Part shown: positions 45,001 through 52,979 of the stretch, piece by piece
Numbering within the stretch: position 1 is the first letter of the stretch
Layout of the letters: the number at the start of each line of letters is the position of its first letter
Assembly: GCA_964495805.1 (NCBI GenBank)
Contig: CAZBWV010000042.1
Span: forward strand, 66,993-130,992
Direction: 5' to 3'
Length of the DNA stretch: 64,000 nucleotides
From: JALXCH01 sp964495805
GTDB taxonomy: Bacteria > Calditrichota > Calditrichia > RBG-13-44-9
Notes under the pieces: generated by a model
Database searches by the model: none
Seen by the model: only the letters and a program-made list of their open reading frames with translations
What the model was told of the DNA's origin: nothing
Position numbers and translations under genes: made by a program

Positions 45001-46118
45001 GCGATTTCCTTCAAACCGGTACCAGCCGTGGCAGTGCGGACGGTAAAAACGGAAGTTTCCGGCTGGGATGGAGCGGTCAGATGTGCCACTTCAGCCACTC
45101 CGCTATCCGCCTGGGTCACCATGCAACCCGAAATGAAGATGGTGTCCTGCACCACCGCTACGGTTGCTGAAGAGAAGCCGGAAGCACTCAGGGACACATC
45201 GCCGGCACTGCCGCTCCAGTTCCAGCTGGCGGGAATGGTCAATGCAATGGTTGTCAGGGTGTCGGCAATATCTTCTTTAAAGGTAAAGGTCAGGGTTACG
45301 GTGGAATCCACCAGAACGGAATCCGGGGTTACCGTAGCCACACCGCTTCCGCTTCCGGAGGGGATCTCCAGCTCAGTGGTTCCGGGAGTCGGATCGCTGA
45401 GTGTGAAGCTGGCGGAAATTTCCTCACTGGTTTCGTCGTGGCCCAGGATACCGTTGCCACCGGTGAATGTTTCGCCGATTTCCGCCAGGGAGGTACGGGT
45501 CATGCTTTTACCGGAAATGGGAGCGGGATAGAATTTACTCTGGTTGCTCACCGGCGTGTCGTTCAAATAAGTGGATGGCTGGCTGTCCGGGTCCGGCCCG
45601 TCGATGGACACTCCGCTTTTATCCACAAAATTGCTGGTGGTGCTTCCCCACATGGCGTAGTCGATGTCCTTCACCAGGTCACTTACCCCATCCCAGTAGA
45701 AGAGCATGACAATTTCGGAGTTATTAGCCAGTGATGCCGAGCTGACCGGGGTGAGTGCCACCATATCCGGTACAGTGGAACTGGTTCCTTTAATTTCGTA
45801 ATCGGCGGAACCGGAGAACCCGGCGCCATCCAGCGCGATGACCAGCACACCGGCGGAATCGATGGTCGCTCCGTCGGGGAATTTCACCAAAAAATCAGTG
45901 GTGACAGAGGTGAAAGTTCCCTGTACCATCTCGTAATAGGTGTTGTAGTCGGTCAGATACACGCTATCCAGTGCAACCGGGAAGGGGTTAGGATTAAAGA
46001 TTTCGATAAATTCTGCCGATGACGGGGAAACCTCTATTTCCGAAATGAGTAAATGATTTTGGGCCATGGTAAGTGGTGGAATAAAAAATAAAATGAGCAG
46101 AAGTGACCAGAGTCTCAT
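42051..46118 (-). CDS. Giant secreted protein: lamin-tail domain, three Ig/OB-fold repeats, FlgD-like C-terminus
   Basis: 1355 residues from ATG 46118 (GGAG about 10 nt upstream; the GTG at 46133 is a weaker choice). Signal peptide about 1-20; lamin-tail domain (plus-strand 45400-46060); then three copies of an Ig-like domain plus a double OB-fold-like module (modules at 44398-44970, 43417-43980 and 42403-42990). Each module begins IxxIQxNTxxY/F, holds VTIGAGVLR- or VLGAGITT-type strands, a TYVQDxSGYGI motif and ends GYQEDI. OB-folds of this kind occur in secreted YhcR-type nucleases as nucleic-acid-binding parts, but no nuclease domain is present. The last 95 residues (PPNPFVPDRGERIRIRYN) are FlgD-like, similar to T9SS sorting regions. 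First gene of the surface operon. Confidence 0.85.
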   Translation of the reverse strand: MRLWSLLLILFFIPPLTMAQNHLLISEIEVSPSSAEFIEIFNPNPFPVALDSVYLTDYNTYYEMVQGTFTSVTTDFLVKFPDGATIDSAGVLVIALDGAGFSGSADYEIKGTSSTVPDMVALTPVSSASLANNSEIVMLFYWDGVSDLVKDIDYAMWGSTTSNFVDKSGVSIDGPDPDSQPSTYLNDTPVSNQSKFYPAPISGKSMTRTSLAEIGETFTGGNGILGHDETSEEISASFTLSDPTPGTTELEIPSGSGSGVATVTPDSVLVDSTVTLTFTFKEDIADTLTTIALTIPASWNWSGSAGDVSLSASGFSSATVAVVQDTIFISGCMVTQADSGVAEVAHLTAPSQPETSVFTVRTATAGTGLKEIAQSPQVVVWKRLSLTSIKDIQQNTSAYLGQQVMIEGVVVLGAGITTNMWTDTYVQDTSGYGINVFQNGVVDTQLVRGYRVRVVGTVDEYNGVTEMIDYTVQVMAKNQPLPEPLHLSTAAANGTEWEGTFVEVQGQITDLYSAGGGTNIKVNDGSGECTVRIWDTAGLNLSEFAVGDMISARGPLDIYNNAGQIVVGYQEDIQKITLQPGDGTGMASVSPDSVGVNQSGITLDFTLTGEDAYVLESVSLTIPQDWQWSQNSSDVTLTGAGFASASVTVQGNSVQISGAAVSATSEGHILIHNLTSPNQDTFSTFAISTATAGGILTPISNPPRVQVGQGVVATPISEIQLNTSNYLGQQVTIMGVVTLGAGITTTSWTDTYVQDKSGYGINVFQSGTVDAKLKRGNLVVVTGTVEEYQGVTEITGYTVEVLAEGQPLPTPLKLQTVEATATDWEGTYVEVQGEITDLYAAGGGTNIIVDDGSGPCTVRIWDTAGLNLTTFAVGDTITARGPLDIYNNAGQVLVGYQEDIFEPGHGLVGDGSGFATLNPDSLPPAQSNTQVTITIWSNATDTLRTVQILMPFGWQWSGTPEAVQLTGKGVQNASVKVETEYGDEWIRLNDCQITAADTAYITLTGFTTPEFSVYAYFWVQTAVANGVPQFIAESPRLVVGHTPVYLIKDIQTNSTQFKDAVTLEGVVTIGAGVLRTDRTTAYMQDISGYGIQINKAGKPDTTYQRGWWVKIHGTISEYRQTTQITPTQVDTAYYLGQLPQPIELSTAEANNPRWDGTLIQVHGVVTEKYSTSTQQPYDYNVVVNDGTGGTMLRVWGTTGINLDSIDVNTAIIARGVGAVYVDREGKANYQILPAYQEDIRVDPNYQPTLEGVSLEVPPNPFVPDRGERIRIRYNAGAVNNHITIRIFDLAGRLITTLLDEDARLIVNTFNWDGRDEFHNYVPLGTYLCHLEVMEPKSGKKRTRVVPIVVGTVLKK

Positions 46119-46157
46119 AAAAATTTTCTCCACAGTTTAAAGTAACACGTTGAGGCC

Positions 46158-46186
46158 AATATATTGACTGGTAACTGAAGTGTCAA
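46158..46186 (-). promoter_or_regulatory. Strong promoter of the surface-protein operon (TTGACA-N17-TATATT)
   Basis: On the minus strand TTGACA (46186-46181) and TATATT followed by GG (46163-46158) are exactly 17 nt apart, the best consensus match in the window. The transcript would start near 46151, about 33 nt before ATG 46118. Confidence 0.7.
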
Positions 46187-46270
46187 GATAGAAAAGATAA
46201 AACAAAACGGGTGTTTGTTTTTTTGAATCTTGTTTTTAAATTAGTTTGATCAAAATTTAACGGGATAGCT

Positions 46271-47050
46271 TTGAGACAGAACAAAAAGAAACAGGAACTG
46301 GAAAAGCTGGTCAGGCATGGGGCGAAGTTGCCCAAACATGTAGCGATTATTATGGATGGGAACGGGCGCTGGGCACGGCGGCGGGGATTGCCCAGAGTGG
46401 CTGGCCATAACGAGGGAGTGAAATCTGTGCGAGCAGTGGTGGAAGCGGCTGGCGAAATTGGCATCAAAGTGCTGACGCTGTACACCTTTTCCAAGGAAAA
46501 CTGGTTCCGCCCCCGGCAGGAGGTATCGGCACTGATGAAGCTGCTGGTGAACACCTTGCGCCGGGAGATTCATGATCTGATGAAGAAAAACGTGCGCCTG
46601 CGCGCCATGGGCGATTTGAGCGATTTACCCGAAGAGGCGTATGACGAAATTTTATACGGAATCGACCGCACCCGGCACAATACCGGTCTCATCCTGAATC
46701 TGGCACTGAGTTACAGCGGTCGGCAGGAAATTCTGGACGCCGTGCGCGCCATTGCCCATAAAGTAAAAGCCGGACTGATCCAGCCGGATGAAATCAGCGA
46801 ACAGGTTTTTGCCTCTCACCTTTACACCAACAACCTTCCCGACCCCGACCTGCTTATTCGCACCAGCGGAGAACTCAGGGTAAGCAATTTTATGCTCTGG
46901 CAATTGTCCTACACGGAAATTTATGTGACCAAAACTTTGTGGCCGGATTTCCGCAAAGCGGAATTTTATGAGGCAATTATCAATTATTTAAATCGTGAAC
47001 GCCGGTTTGGAAAAGTGAGCGAACAGATTGTGCAAAATGCCACAGGATAA
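46271..47050 (+). CDS. uppS: Isoprenyl (undecaprenyl) diphosphate synthase
   Basis: A 259-residue cis-prenyltransferase that makes the C55 lipid carrier precursor for peptidoglycan and LPS. Family motifs: HVAIIMDGNGRWARRRG (about residues 23-39, with the catalytic Asp), FSKENW, and the C-terminal LLIRTSGELRVSNFMLWQ. The start is TTG 46271, as no ATG lies before the essential N-terminal motif; the site upstream (CGGGAT) is weak. No cdsA follows, unlike in many bacteria. A small membrane protein gene overlaps its stop. Confidence 0.95.
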   Translation: MRQNKKKQELEKLVRHGAKLPKHVAIIMDGNGRWARRRGLPRVAGHNEGVKSVRAVVEAAGEIGIKVLTLYTFSKENWFRPRQEVSALMKLLVNTLRREIHDLMKKNVRLRAMGDLSDLPEEAYDEILYGIDRTRHNTGLILNLALSYSGRQEILDAVRAIAHKVKAGLIQPDEISEQVFASHLYTNNLPDPDLLIRTSGELRVSNFMLWQLSYTEIYVTKTLWPDFRKAEFYEAIINYLNRERRFGKVSEQIVQNATG

Positions 47051-47456
47051 GGACTACATCCGAAAGTTCAACTTGCTTCTCAAGCAGGTCTGGGATTTTA
47101 TTTACACCTTTCGCAAAATCATCATCATCTGGCTCTTTCTCACCGCCTTTGTGGTGGTAGGGGTTGCACTGGGATTGGACAAGAAGGCGGTGGCGTTTCT
47201 GGCCATTATTCTGGGTATTCTCAGTCAGGCGTTCATTGGCCTTATTAATCTGATTGCACTGATTCCGGTGGTGGGTCCCCTGGTAGCCAAGGTACTGGCG
47301 CTACCTATTTACTGGATTTTGAATTCGCTGGGATATTTTGTCTCGGTGGTGGCCATCAAAAAGGGATATAAAAAGGAGGTGCTGAATTATCGGGTGCTGA
47401 CCATGGTGTTTCTGGTGGGCCTGGCAGTGGGGTTTGTTATTGGTCAGTTGATTTAA
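47037..47456 (+). CDS. Small integral membrane protein, unknown function
   Basis: About 139 residues from ATG 47037, inside the end of uppS (14-bp overlap), so the two are co-translated. Three or four hydrophobic segments (about 27-48, 50-75, 77-100 and 115-136) make almost the whole protein membrane-embedded, with Pro and Gly in the middle segments. I do not recognise a family. Being coupled to uppS suggests a link to lipid-carrier or envelope metabolism, which is only contextual. Confidence 0.75.
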   Translation: MPQDKDYIRKFNLLLKQVWDFIYTFRKIIIIWLFLTAFVVVGVALGLDKKAVAFLAIILGILSQAFIGLINLIALIPVVGPLVAKVLALPIYWILNSLGYFVSVVAIKKGYKKEVLNYRVLTMVFLVGLAVGFVIGQLI

Positions 47457-47600
47457 CCCGGTGGTTTCCCCACTCAGCACACCGTCATTTTCAGGATGTG
47501 AAAAAAAAGTCAGAAAATTAAGGAAATGGTGAATCCGAACCGGTCAATTTTTCTCCCTTATCACGAACCACACAACCATTAACGAATCCTTCTTTCCCGA

Positions 47601-48911
47601 ATGAATCCGAATTATCAGCAACAATTGGAGTTTTTGTACAGCCTGCAGTATTCCGGCATCAAACTGGGGCTGAAAAATATTACCCGGTTGCTTAACGAGC
47701 TGGGGAATCCCCAGAAGCACTTTCCCGCCGTTCACCTGGCTGGCACCAACGGGAAGGGTTCCACGGCAGCATTTATGGCTTCTGTTCTTCAGGAGGCAGG
47801 TTATCGGGTGGGGTTGTACACCTCTCCGCATCTGGTGGATTTTACCGAGCGGATTCGCATCAACGGGGAAGCGATCCCCCGGGAAGTGCTCATCGAATAC
47901 GTCCGGGAGTTGCGAGCGGCCATCGAGCGGATTCGCCCTACTTTTTTCGAAGCCACCACGGCGCTGGCGCTGCGCTACTTTGCCGACCGGCGGGTGGATG
48001 TGGCGGTGGTGGAAACCGGTCTGGGCGGTCGGCTGGATGCCACCAATCTGGTGGAACCGGTGATCTCGGTGATTACTCCCATTGGACTGGAACACCAGCA
48101 GTATTTAGGCGAAACACTGGAAGCGATTGCCGGGGAAAAAGCAGGCATCATCAAACCGGGAATTCCCGTGGTGACCAGCACCGCCAACTCCCGGGTGATG
48201 GAAGTGTTCCGGAATCGTGCCCGAGAACTGGATGCACCGCTACACGTGCTGGAAGTGGAACAGGCCATTCGGATACACCGATACGGTCTGGAAGGAACCC
48301 GTTTTGCCCTGCACACGGAACGGGCTGATTTTCCGGCGCTCACAATTCGGCTGGCAGGGAAACATCAGGTGCACAATGCTGCCCTGGCGGTGGAGGGTTT
48401 GCTGCGGGCGGCGGGACTCACTGTTCCCTCCCGGGCAGTGGAACAGGGATTAGCCCGTTGCTTCTGGCCGGGACGTCTTCATGTGCTCCATCGCCAACCG
48501 CTGGTTTTGCTGGATGTTTCCCACAATCCACCCGGTTTCCGAACCACGCTTTCGTTTCTCCGGGAACTTTTTCCCCGGGCATCATTTAAAATCATCCTGG
48601 GTCTGGCGAAAGATAAAGATTCCCGTTCCATTGTCGATATTTTGATTGGCGAAGCAAAGGAGATTGCGCTGGTGGAATGGTTCTCAGAGCGCGGACTCCC
48701 TGCCCGGGTGCTGGCACAGGCTTTTGCCAGGCACAATGTTTCCACCACTCTTTTCCCGGATGTGGCCACCGCTTATCGCACCATGCGGGAACACCTGACT
48801 TCCCGGGAGGTGTTGCTCATCATTGGTTCCCACTATCTGGCAGGTGCTTTTCTGGAACAGTTTCCGGAATACCTTTACCCAACCCGGACGATGGGAGCGG
48901 GAATTCATTAA
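47601..48911 (+). CDS. folC: Folylpolyglutamate synthase / dihydrofolate synthase
   Basis: A 436-residue Mur-ligase-type enzyme that adds glutamate to dihydropteroate and folates. The family P-loop is HLAGTNGKGSTAAF with Lys52 in the ATP site; also seen are TSPHLVDFTERIRINGE, VVETGLGGRLDATN, SVITPIGLEHQQYLG and HNPPGFRTTL. The length is normal. It stands alone between the uppS pair and rho; no promoter was found in the 145 bp upstream. The start ATG 47601 has only a weak ribosome binding site. Confidence 0.95.
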   Translation: MNPNYQQQLEFLYSLQYSGIKLGLKNITRLLNELGNPQKHFPAVHLAGTNGKGSTAAFMASVLQEAGYRVGLYTSPHLVDFTERIRINGEAIPREVLIEYVRELRAAIERIRPTFFEATTALALRYFADRRVDVAVVETGLGGRLDATNLVEPVISVITPIGLEHQQYLGETLEAIAGEKAGIIKPGIPVVTSTANSRVMEVFRNRARELDAPLHVLEVEQAIRIHRYGLEGTRFALHTERADFPALTIRLAGKHQVHNAALAVEGLLRAAGLTVPSRAVEQGLARCFWPGRLHVLHRQPLVLLDVSHNPPGFRTTLSFLRELFPRASFKIILGLAKDKDSRSIVDILIGEAKEIALVEWFSERGLPARVLAQAFARHNVSTTLFPDVATAYRTMREHLTSREVLLIIGSHYLAGAFLEQFPEYLYPTRTMGAGIH

Positions 48912-48926
48912 AAAGATACAAAAAAC

Positions 48927-48957
48927 TTGATTTTATCCGGCAAACGGGGTACATTTG
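48927..48957 (+). promoter_or_regulatory. Probable rho promoter (TTGATT-N17-TACATTTG)
   Basis: TTGATT at 48927-48932 and TACATT at 48950-48955 are 17 nt apart; the -10 reads TACATTTG, a perfect fit to the Bacteroidota TAnnTTTG. The transcript would have a leader of about 118 nt before rho, room for the autoregulation known for rho in other bacteria. Confidence 0.5.
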
Positions 48958-49079
48958 AACGCTACATGGACTGCATCGATATTGGCTTCTGATTTAGCCC
49001 CCATTGTCACCCTGCTGGTGTTGGGACATTGAATCCGGACAAAATTCAACAACAAAAAGATAAAATGAGGTGATGTTGT

Positions 49080-50330
49080 ATGCTCGATCTTGAATCTCTG
49101 AAATCGCTGAAAATTTCGGAACTGGCGCAGATTGCCCAGGAACTGGGAATTCCCGGTGTTTCCGGAATGAAGAAGCAGGAACTTATTTTTAAAATTCTGG
49201 AGGAACAGACTGCACAGGAAGGTTTGATCTTCTCCGAAGGCGTGCTGGAAGTGCTGCCGGACGGCTACGGTTTTCTGCGTTCGCCGAAATTCAATTACTT
49301 GCCGGGACCGGACGATATTTATGTCTCCCCTTCGCAAATTAAACGTTTTGATCTACGCACCGGGGACACAGTATCCGGTCAGATTCGTCCGCCCAAGGAA
49401 AACGAACGCTTCTTTGCCCTGCTGCGGGTGGAAGCGGTCAACTTTGAGGCTCCGGAGAAGAAACGTCACGTGACGTTTTTCGATAACCTGACCCCCATCT
49501 ATCCGCTGGAACGGCTGAATCTGGAGACCAATCCCAAGGAATACACCATGCGCATTATGAACTTGCTGACTCCCATCGGGAAGGGGCAGCGTGGATTGAT
49601 TGTGTCTCCGCCACGGGCTGGTAAGACGGTGATTCTGCAAAAAATTGCCAACGCCATTACCGAAAATCACCCGGAAGTCATCCTGATTGTGCTACTGATC
49701 GACGAACGTCCCGAAGAAGTAACCGATATGGAACGGAACGTGAAGGCGGAGGTTATTTCCTCTACCTTTGATGAACCGGCCGAGCGTCATGTACAGGTGG
49801 CGGACATGGTTCTGGAAAAAGCCAAGCGTCTGGTGGAATATAAAAAAGACGTGGTGATTTTGCTGGATAGTATTACCCGTCTGGCGCGCGCCCATAATAC
49901 GGTGGTGCCGCACAGCGGTAAAATCCTTTCCGGTGGTGTGGACTCCAATGCTCTGCACCGTCCTAAACGGTTCTTTGGCGCAGCGCGGAACATCGAAGAA
50001 GGTGGCAGTCTCACGATTCTGGCCACGGCGCTTATTGAAACCGGTTCGCGGATGGATGAAGTGATTTTCGAAGAGTTCAAAGGTACCGGCAATATGGAGA
50101 TTGTGCTGGATCGCCGTCTGGCCGATCGACGGATTTTCCCGGCTATCGACATCAACCGTTCCGGTACCCGAAAAGAAGAACTGCTGCTCAGCAAAAAAGA
50201 ACTCTCCCGCGTATGGGTGCTACGCAAGCTGCTGAACGAAATGAATCCGGTGGAAGCAATGGAATTCCTGCTGGACAAAATGCGCGGCACGCGGAATAAT
50301 GAAGAATTTCTGGATTCCATGAGCTCCTGA
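49080..50330 (+). CDS. rho: Transcription termination factor Rho
   Basis: A 416-residue Rho, normal length. Order: Rho N-terminal SAP-like domain (about 1-48; LKSLKISELAQIAQELGI), RNA-binding cold-shock domain (about 52-125; GVLEVLPDGYGFLR), then the RecA-like ATPase with Walker A SPPRAGKT (Lys182), Walker B VVILLDSITRLAR and the R-loop GGVDSNALHRPKRFFGAARN. Rho is a hexameric helicase that ends untranslated transcripts; the hairpin without T-run at 36907 might depend on it. ATG is preceded by GAGGTGAT. Confidence 0.97.
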   Translation: MLDLESLKSLKISELAQIAQELGIPGVSGMKKQELIFKILEEQTAQEGLIFSEGVLEVLPDGYGFLRSPKFNYLPGPDDIYVSPSQIKRFDLRTGDTVSGQIRPPKENERFFALLRVEAVNFEAPEKKRHVTFFDNLTPIYPLERLNLETNPKEYTMRIMNLLTPIGKGQRGLIVSPPRAGKTVILQKIANAITENHPEVILIVLLIDERPEEVTDMERNVKAEVISSTFDEPAERHVQVADMVLEKAKRLVEYKKDVVILLDSITRLARAHNTVVPHSGKILSGGVDSNALHRPKRFFGAARNIEEGGSLTILATALIETGSRMDEVIFEEFKGTGNMEIVLDRRLADRRIFPAIDINRSGTRKEELLLSKKELSRVWVLRKLLNEMNPVEAMEFLLDKMRGTRNNEEFLDSMSS

Positions 50331-50389
50331 GGAACGGGAAGGGCACAAAGCGCTTCGAAACATCGAAAGCAAGAAATTTATTCGCAAAC

Positions 50390-50420
50390 TTGATTTTACC
50401 CGGAAAGGGATGTATATTCG
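50390..50420 (+). promoter_or_regulatory. Probable rpmE promoter (TTGATT-N17-TATATT)
   Basis: TTGATT at 50390-50395 and TATATT followed by CG at 50413-50420 are 17 nt apart, about 32 nt before rpmE. The spacer and flanks resemble the rho promoter (TTGATTTTA, CCGG, GGG). Confidence 0.55.
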
Positions 50421-50451
50421 CAAGCTAAAATTTTAATTCAGGAGGTTTGTT

Positions 50452-50655
50452 TTGAAACAGGGAATTCATCCGGAATACAAAATAGCAACTGTGACCTGCG
50501 CCTGCGGGAATACGTTTGTCACACGCACCACGGTAGGCGATCTGCATGTGGAAATCTGCAGCCAGTGCCATCCCTTTTTCACCGGAAAACAGAAGTTGGT
50601 GGACACCGCCGGTCGTGTGGAGAAATTCCTGCGTAAATACGGCGACCGCCGGTAG
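50452..50655 (+). CDS. rpmE: 50S ribosomal protein bL31
   Basis: A 67-residue bL31 of the zinc-binding type: Cys16 and Cys18 in TCACGN and Cys36 and Cys39 in CSQCHPF make the metal site. The start is TTG 50452, with AGGAGG 7 nt upstream; no ATG is available in frame. It is followed by a strong terminator, and then by DUF1385, prfA and prmC, an order seen in many bacteria. Confidence 0.96.
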   Translation: MKQGIHPEYKIATVTCACGNTFVTRTTVGDLHVEICSQCHPFFTGKQKLVDTAGRVEKFLRKYGDRR

Positions 50656-50680
50656 CTACCGGACATTTGACATATCTCGG

Positions 50681-50722
50681 AAAACGGAATGCTGTTCAGC
50701 GAAAACGGGCATTCCGTTTTTT
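50681..50722 (+). terminator. Rho-independent terminator of rpmE
   Basis: A 12-bp perfect stem, AAAACGGAATGC (50681-50692) with GCATTCCGTTTT (50709-50720), with a 16-nt loop and further T after it. Confidence 0.85.
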
Positions 50723-50797
50723 ATTATCTCCGGAGCGGATGAAAATGGTTGCTTCCTCCGCAAGGAAAATTGAACAATCTGGAAACGGAATAACTCC

Positions 50798-51766
50798 ATG
50801 AGTCAGAATCAGGAAGAGAAAATTATGCCCATTGGCGGGCAAGCGGTTATTGAAGGCGTGATGATGCGCTCTCCGGAACGGGTTGCCACCGCTGTGCGAC
50901 GAGCCAACGGAGACATCACCATTAAAGTGCAGGAGTATCAGTCGTTGATTCAGCGTAAAAAATGGCTGGATATTCCCATCCTGCGCGGTGCCATTGTGCT
51001 GGTGGAGGTGATGGTGCTGGGAATCAAACATCTGAACTTTTCTGCGGACATGGCCATGCAGGATGCCGAAAAGGAAGACGAAAAGAAGGGCAAGAAGAAG
51101 CGCCAGAAAAAGGGTCAAAGCAATCTGTCCGCGTTCCTGACCGTGGGTGTGGCGCTGGTGCTGGGGCTGGCTATTTTCTTTGCCTTGCCTTTGTTTGCTA
51201 CCACCCACCTGTTCAATATCGAAAAAGAAGCATTTGCATTTAACCTGGTGGCGGGCAGCATCCGCATCGTGCTCTTTCTGGCTTACATCTATGCCATTTC
51301 GCTGATGAAGGATGTGAAACGCCTGTTCCGTTACCACGGGGCGGAACACAAAACAATTTACGCGTTCGAGTCCGGGCAGCCGCTTACGGTGGAAAATGCA
51401 CGCAAGTACACCACCCTGCATCCCCGTTGCGGTACCAGTTTTCTGGTGATGGTAATGCTGGTAAGTTTGCTCTTTTTCAGCGTTCTGGACGCACTGATTA
51501 TTTACTTCCACGGCAGCATTAACCTGCCCATTCGGTTGTTGGTGCATTTACCGCTGGTTCCTCTGGTGGGGGGCTTTTCCTACGAAGCCATCAAAGCGTC
51601 GGCTAAAAAGCCCGATCATCCGCTGGTGAAGTGGCTGATTGCTCCGGGATTGTGGTTGCAAAAAATTACCACACAGGAACCGGACGACAGTATGCTGGAG
51701 GTGGCGATTGCTGCGCTGAAGGCTGCGCGCGGGGAGCAAAGCGGAGCAACCGCACAAAACCGATAA
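50798..51766 (+). CDS. DUF1385 (YqhQ-like) membrane protein
   Basis: A 322-residue DUF1385 protein: the N-terminal PIGGQAVIEGVMMRSPERVA (residues 11-30) and the central YHGAEHKTIYAFE followed by HPRCGTSFLV are the family signature. About four or five membrane segments, and a Lys/Glu-rich stretch near residues 88-107. Its function is unknown; it is usually found between rpmE and prfA, as here. It lies 41 bp before prfA. The conserved His/Glu/Cys residues suggest metal binding, which is inference. Confidence 0.93.
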   Translation: MSQNQEEKIMPIGGQAVIEGVMMRSPERVATAVRRANGDITIKVQEYQSLIQRKKWLDIPILRGAIVLVEVMVLGIKHLNFSADMAMQDAEKEDEKKGKKKRQKKGQSNLSAFLTVGVALVLGLAIFFALPLFATTHLFNIEKEAFAFNLVAGSIRIVLFLAYIYAISLMKDVKRLFRYHGAEHKTIYAFESGQPLTVENARKYTTLHPRCGTSFLVMVMLVSLLFFSVLDALIIYFHGSINLPIRLLVHLPLVPLVGGFSYEAIKASAKKPDHPLVKWLIAPGLWLQKITTQEPDDSMLEVAIAALKAARGEQSGATAQNR

Positions 51767-51806
51767 CAACCTGAATTCACCGACAACTTAAACGACTTTC
51801 GTCATC

Positions 51807-52883
51807 ATGTTAGACAAAATTAAAAAATACGAAGAGCGCTACCGGGAAATTGGCCAGGAAATGGGCAAACCGGAAGTCGCAAACGATTACGAAACCTATT
51901 CCCGACTGGCTAAAGAGTACGCCGAACTGGAGGAAATTGTTAAAACCGGGCAGAAATACCGGCAGGTACTGGAACAACTGGAATCCACCCGCCAGATGCT
52001 GAAAGAAGAGAGCGACGAGGAAATTCGTGAGCTGGCCCGGGAGGAGCTGGAACAGTTGGAAGAGCAGGCGACGAAGCTGGAAAATCAGCTCAAGTTGCTC
52101 ATCATTCCCCCGGACCCCAACGATCGCAAGAACGTGGTCATGGAAATCCGTGCCGGTACCGGTGGAGACGAAGCAGCCATTTTTGCCGGCGATCTGTACC
52201 GCATGTACCAGAAGTATTGCGAACGTCAGGGCTGGAAAACCGAGGTTCTGAGCGCCAATTACGGCGAACGCGGAGGGTTCAAAGAAATCATCTTCTCCGT
52301 AACCGGAAACAATGTGTACGGAAAGTTGAAATACGAAAGCGGAGTGCACCGGGTGCAGCGGGTACCGGAAACGGAGACCCAGGGGCGCATTCACACCTCT
52401 GCCGCCTCTGTGGTGGTACTACCGGAAGTGGAAGAGGTGGAAATTGAAATCGATCCCAACGACCTGCGTATTGACGTATTTCGAGCTTCCGGCCATGGAG
52501 GTCAGCACGTCAACACTACGGACAGCGCTGTGCGCATTGTCCATTTGCCCACCGGCATCACCGCGACCTGTCAGGATGAGAAATCCCAGCACAAAAACAA
52601 AGCCAAAGCCATGAAGGTGCTGATGGCACGGTTGTATGACATGGAGATGCGCAAGCAGCAGGAGCAAATCACCAGCCAGCGCCGCTCCATGATTCGCAGC
52701 GGTGACCGCAGTGAAAAAATTCGTACTTACAACTTCCCCCAGGGGCGAGTCACCGATCACCGGATTAATCTTACCCTCTACCGCCTGAACGAAATCATGG
52801 AAGGCGATCTGGATATGATTATCGATGAGCTGCGCATGGCCGAGCAAGAAGAACGGTTGAAATCCGAAATGGAAAGTGCGTGA
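51807..52883 (+). CDS. prfA: Peptide chain release factor 1
   Basis: A 358-residue release factor that ends translation at UAA and UAG. The codon-recognition tripeptide is Pro187-Glu188-Thr189 (the PxT class of RF1), and the catalytic GGQ is at 231-233 in SGHGGQHVNTTDSAVR. The N-terminal coiled coil and normal length agree. The next gene, prmC, methylates the Gln of this GGQ. Confidence 0.97.
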   Translation: MLDKIKKYEERYREIGQEMGKPEVANDYETYSRLAKEYAELEEIVKTGQKYRQVLEQLESTRQMLKEESDEEIRELAREELEQLEEQATKLENQLKLLIIPPDPNDRKNVVMEIRAGTGGDEAAIFAGDLYRMYQKYCERQGWKTEVLSANYGERGGFKEIIFSVTGNNVYGKLKYESGVHRVQRVPETETQGRIHTSAASVVVLPEVEEVEIEIDPNDLRIDVFRASGHGGQHVNTTDSAVRIVHLPTGITATCQDEKSQHKNKAKAMKVLMARLYDMEMRKQQEQITSQRRSMIRSGDRSEKIRTYNFPQGRVTDHRINLTLYRLNEIMEGDLDMIIDELRMAEQEERLKSEMESA

Positions 52884-52979
52884 AAAAATGGCTTTATCTA
52901 ACCGGTTTATCTTGCAGCGTGATGGTATGTAAAGTCCCGGTTCAACCAAAACAATAATGCAGGCACCAACAATAAAAAT

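Noticed and set aside
46164..46192. Plus-strand promoter for uppS overlapping the surface-operon promoter
   Set aside because: TTGACT is present, but the element 17 nt downstream (GATAGA) is a poor -10, so the uppS promoter remains unknown.
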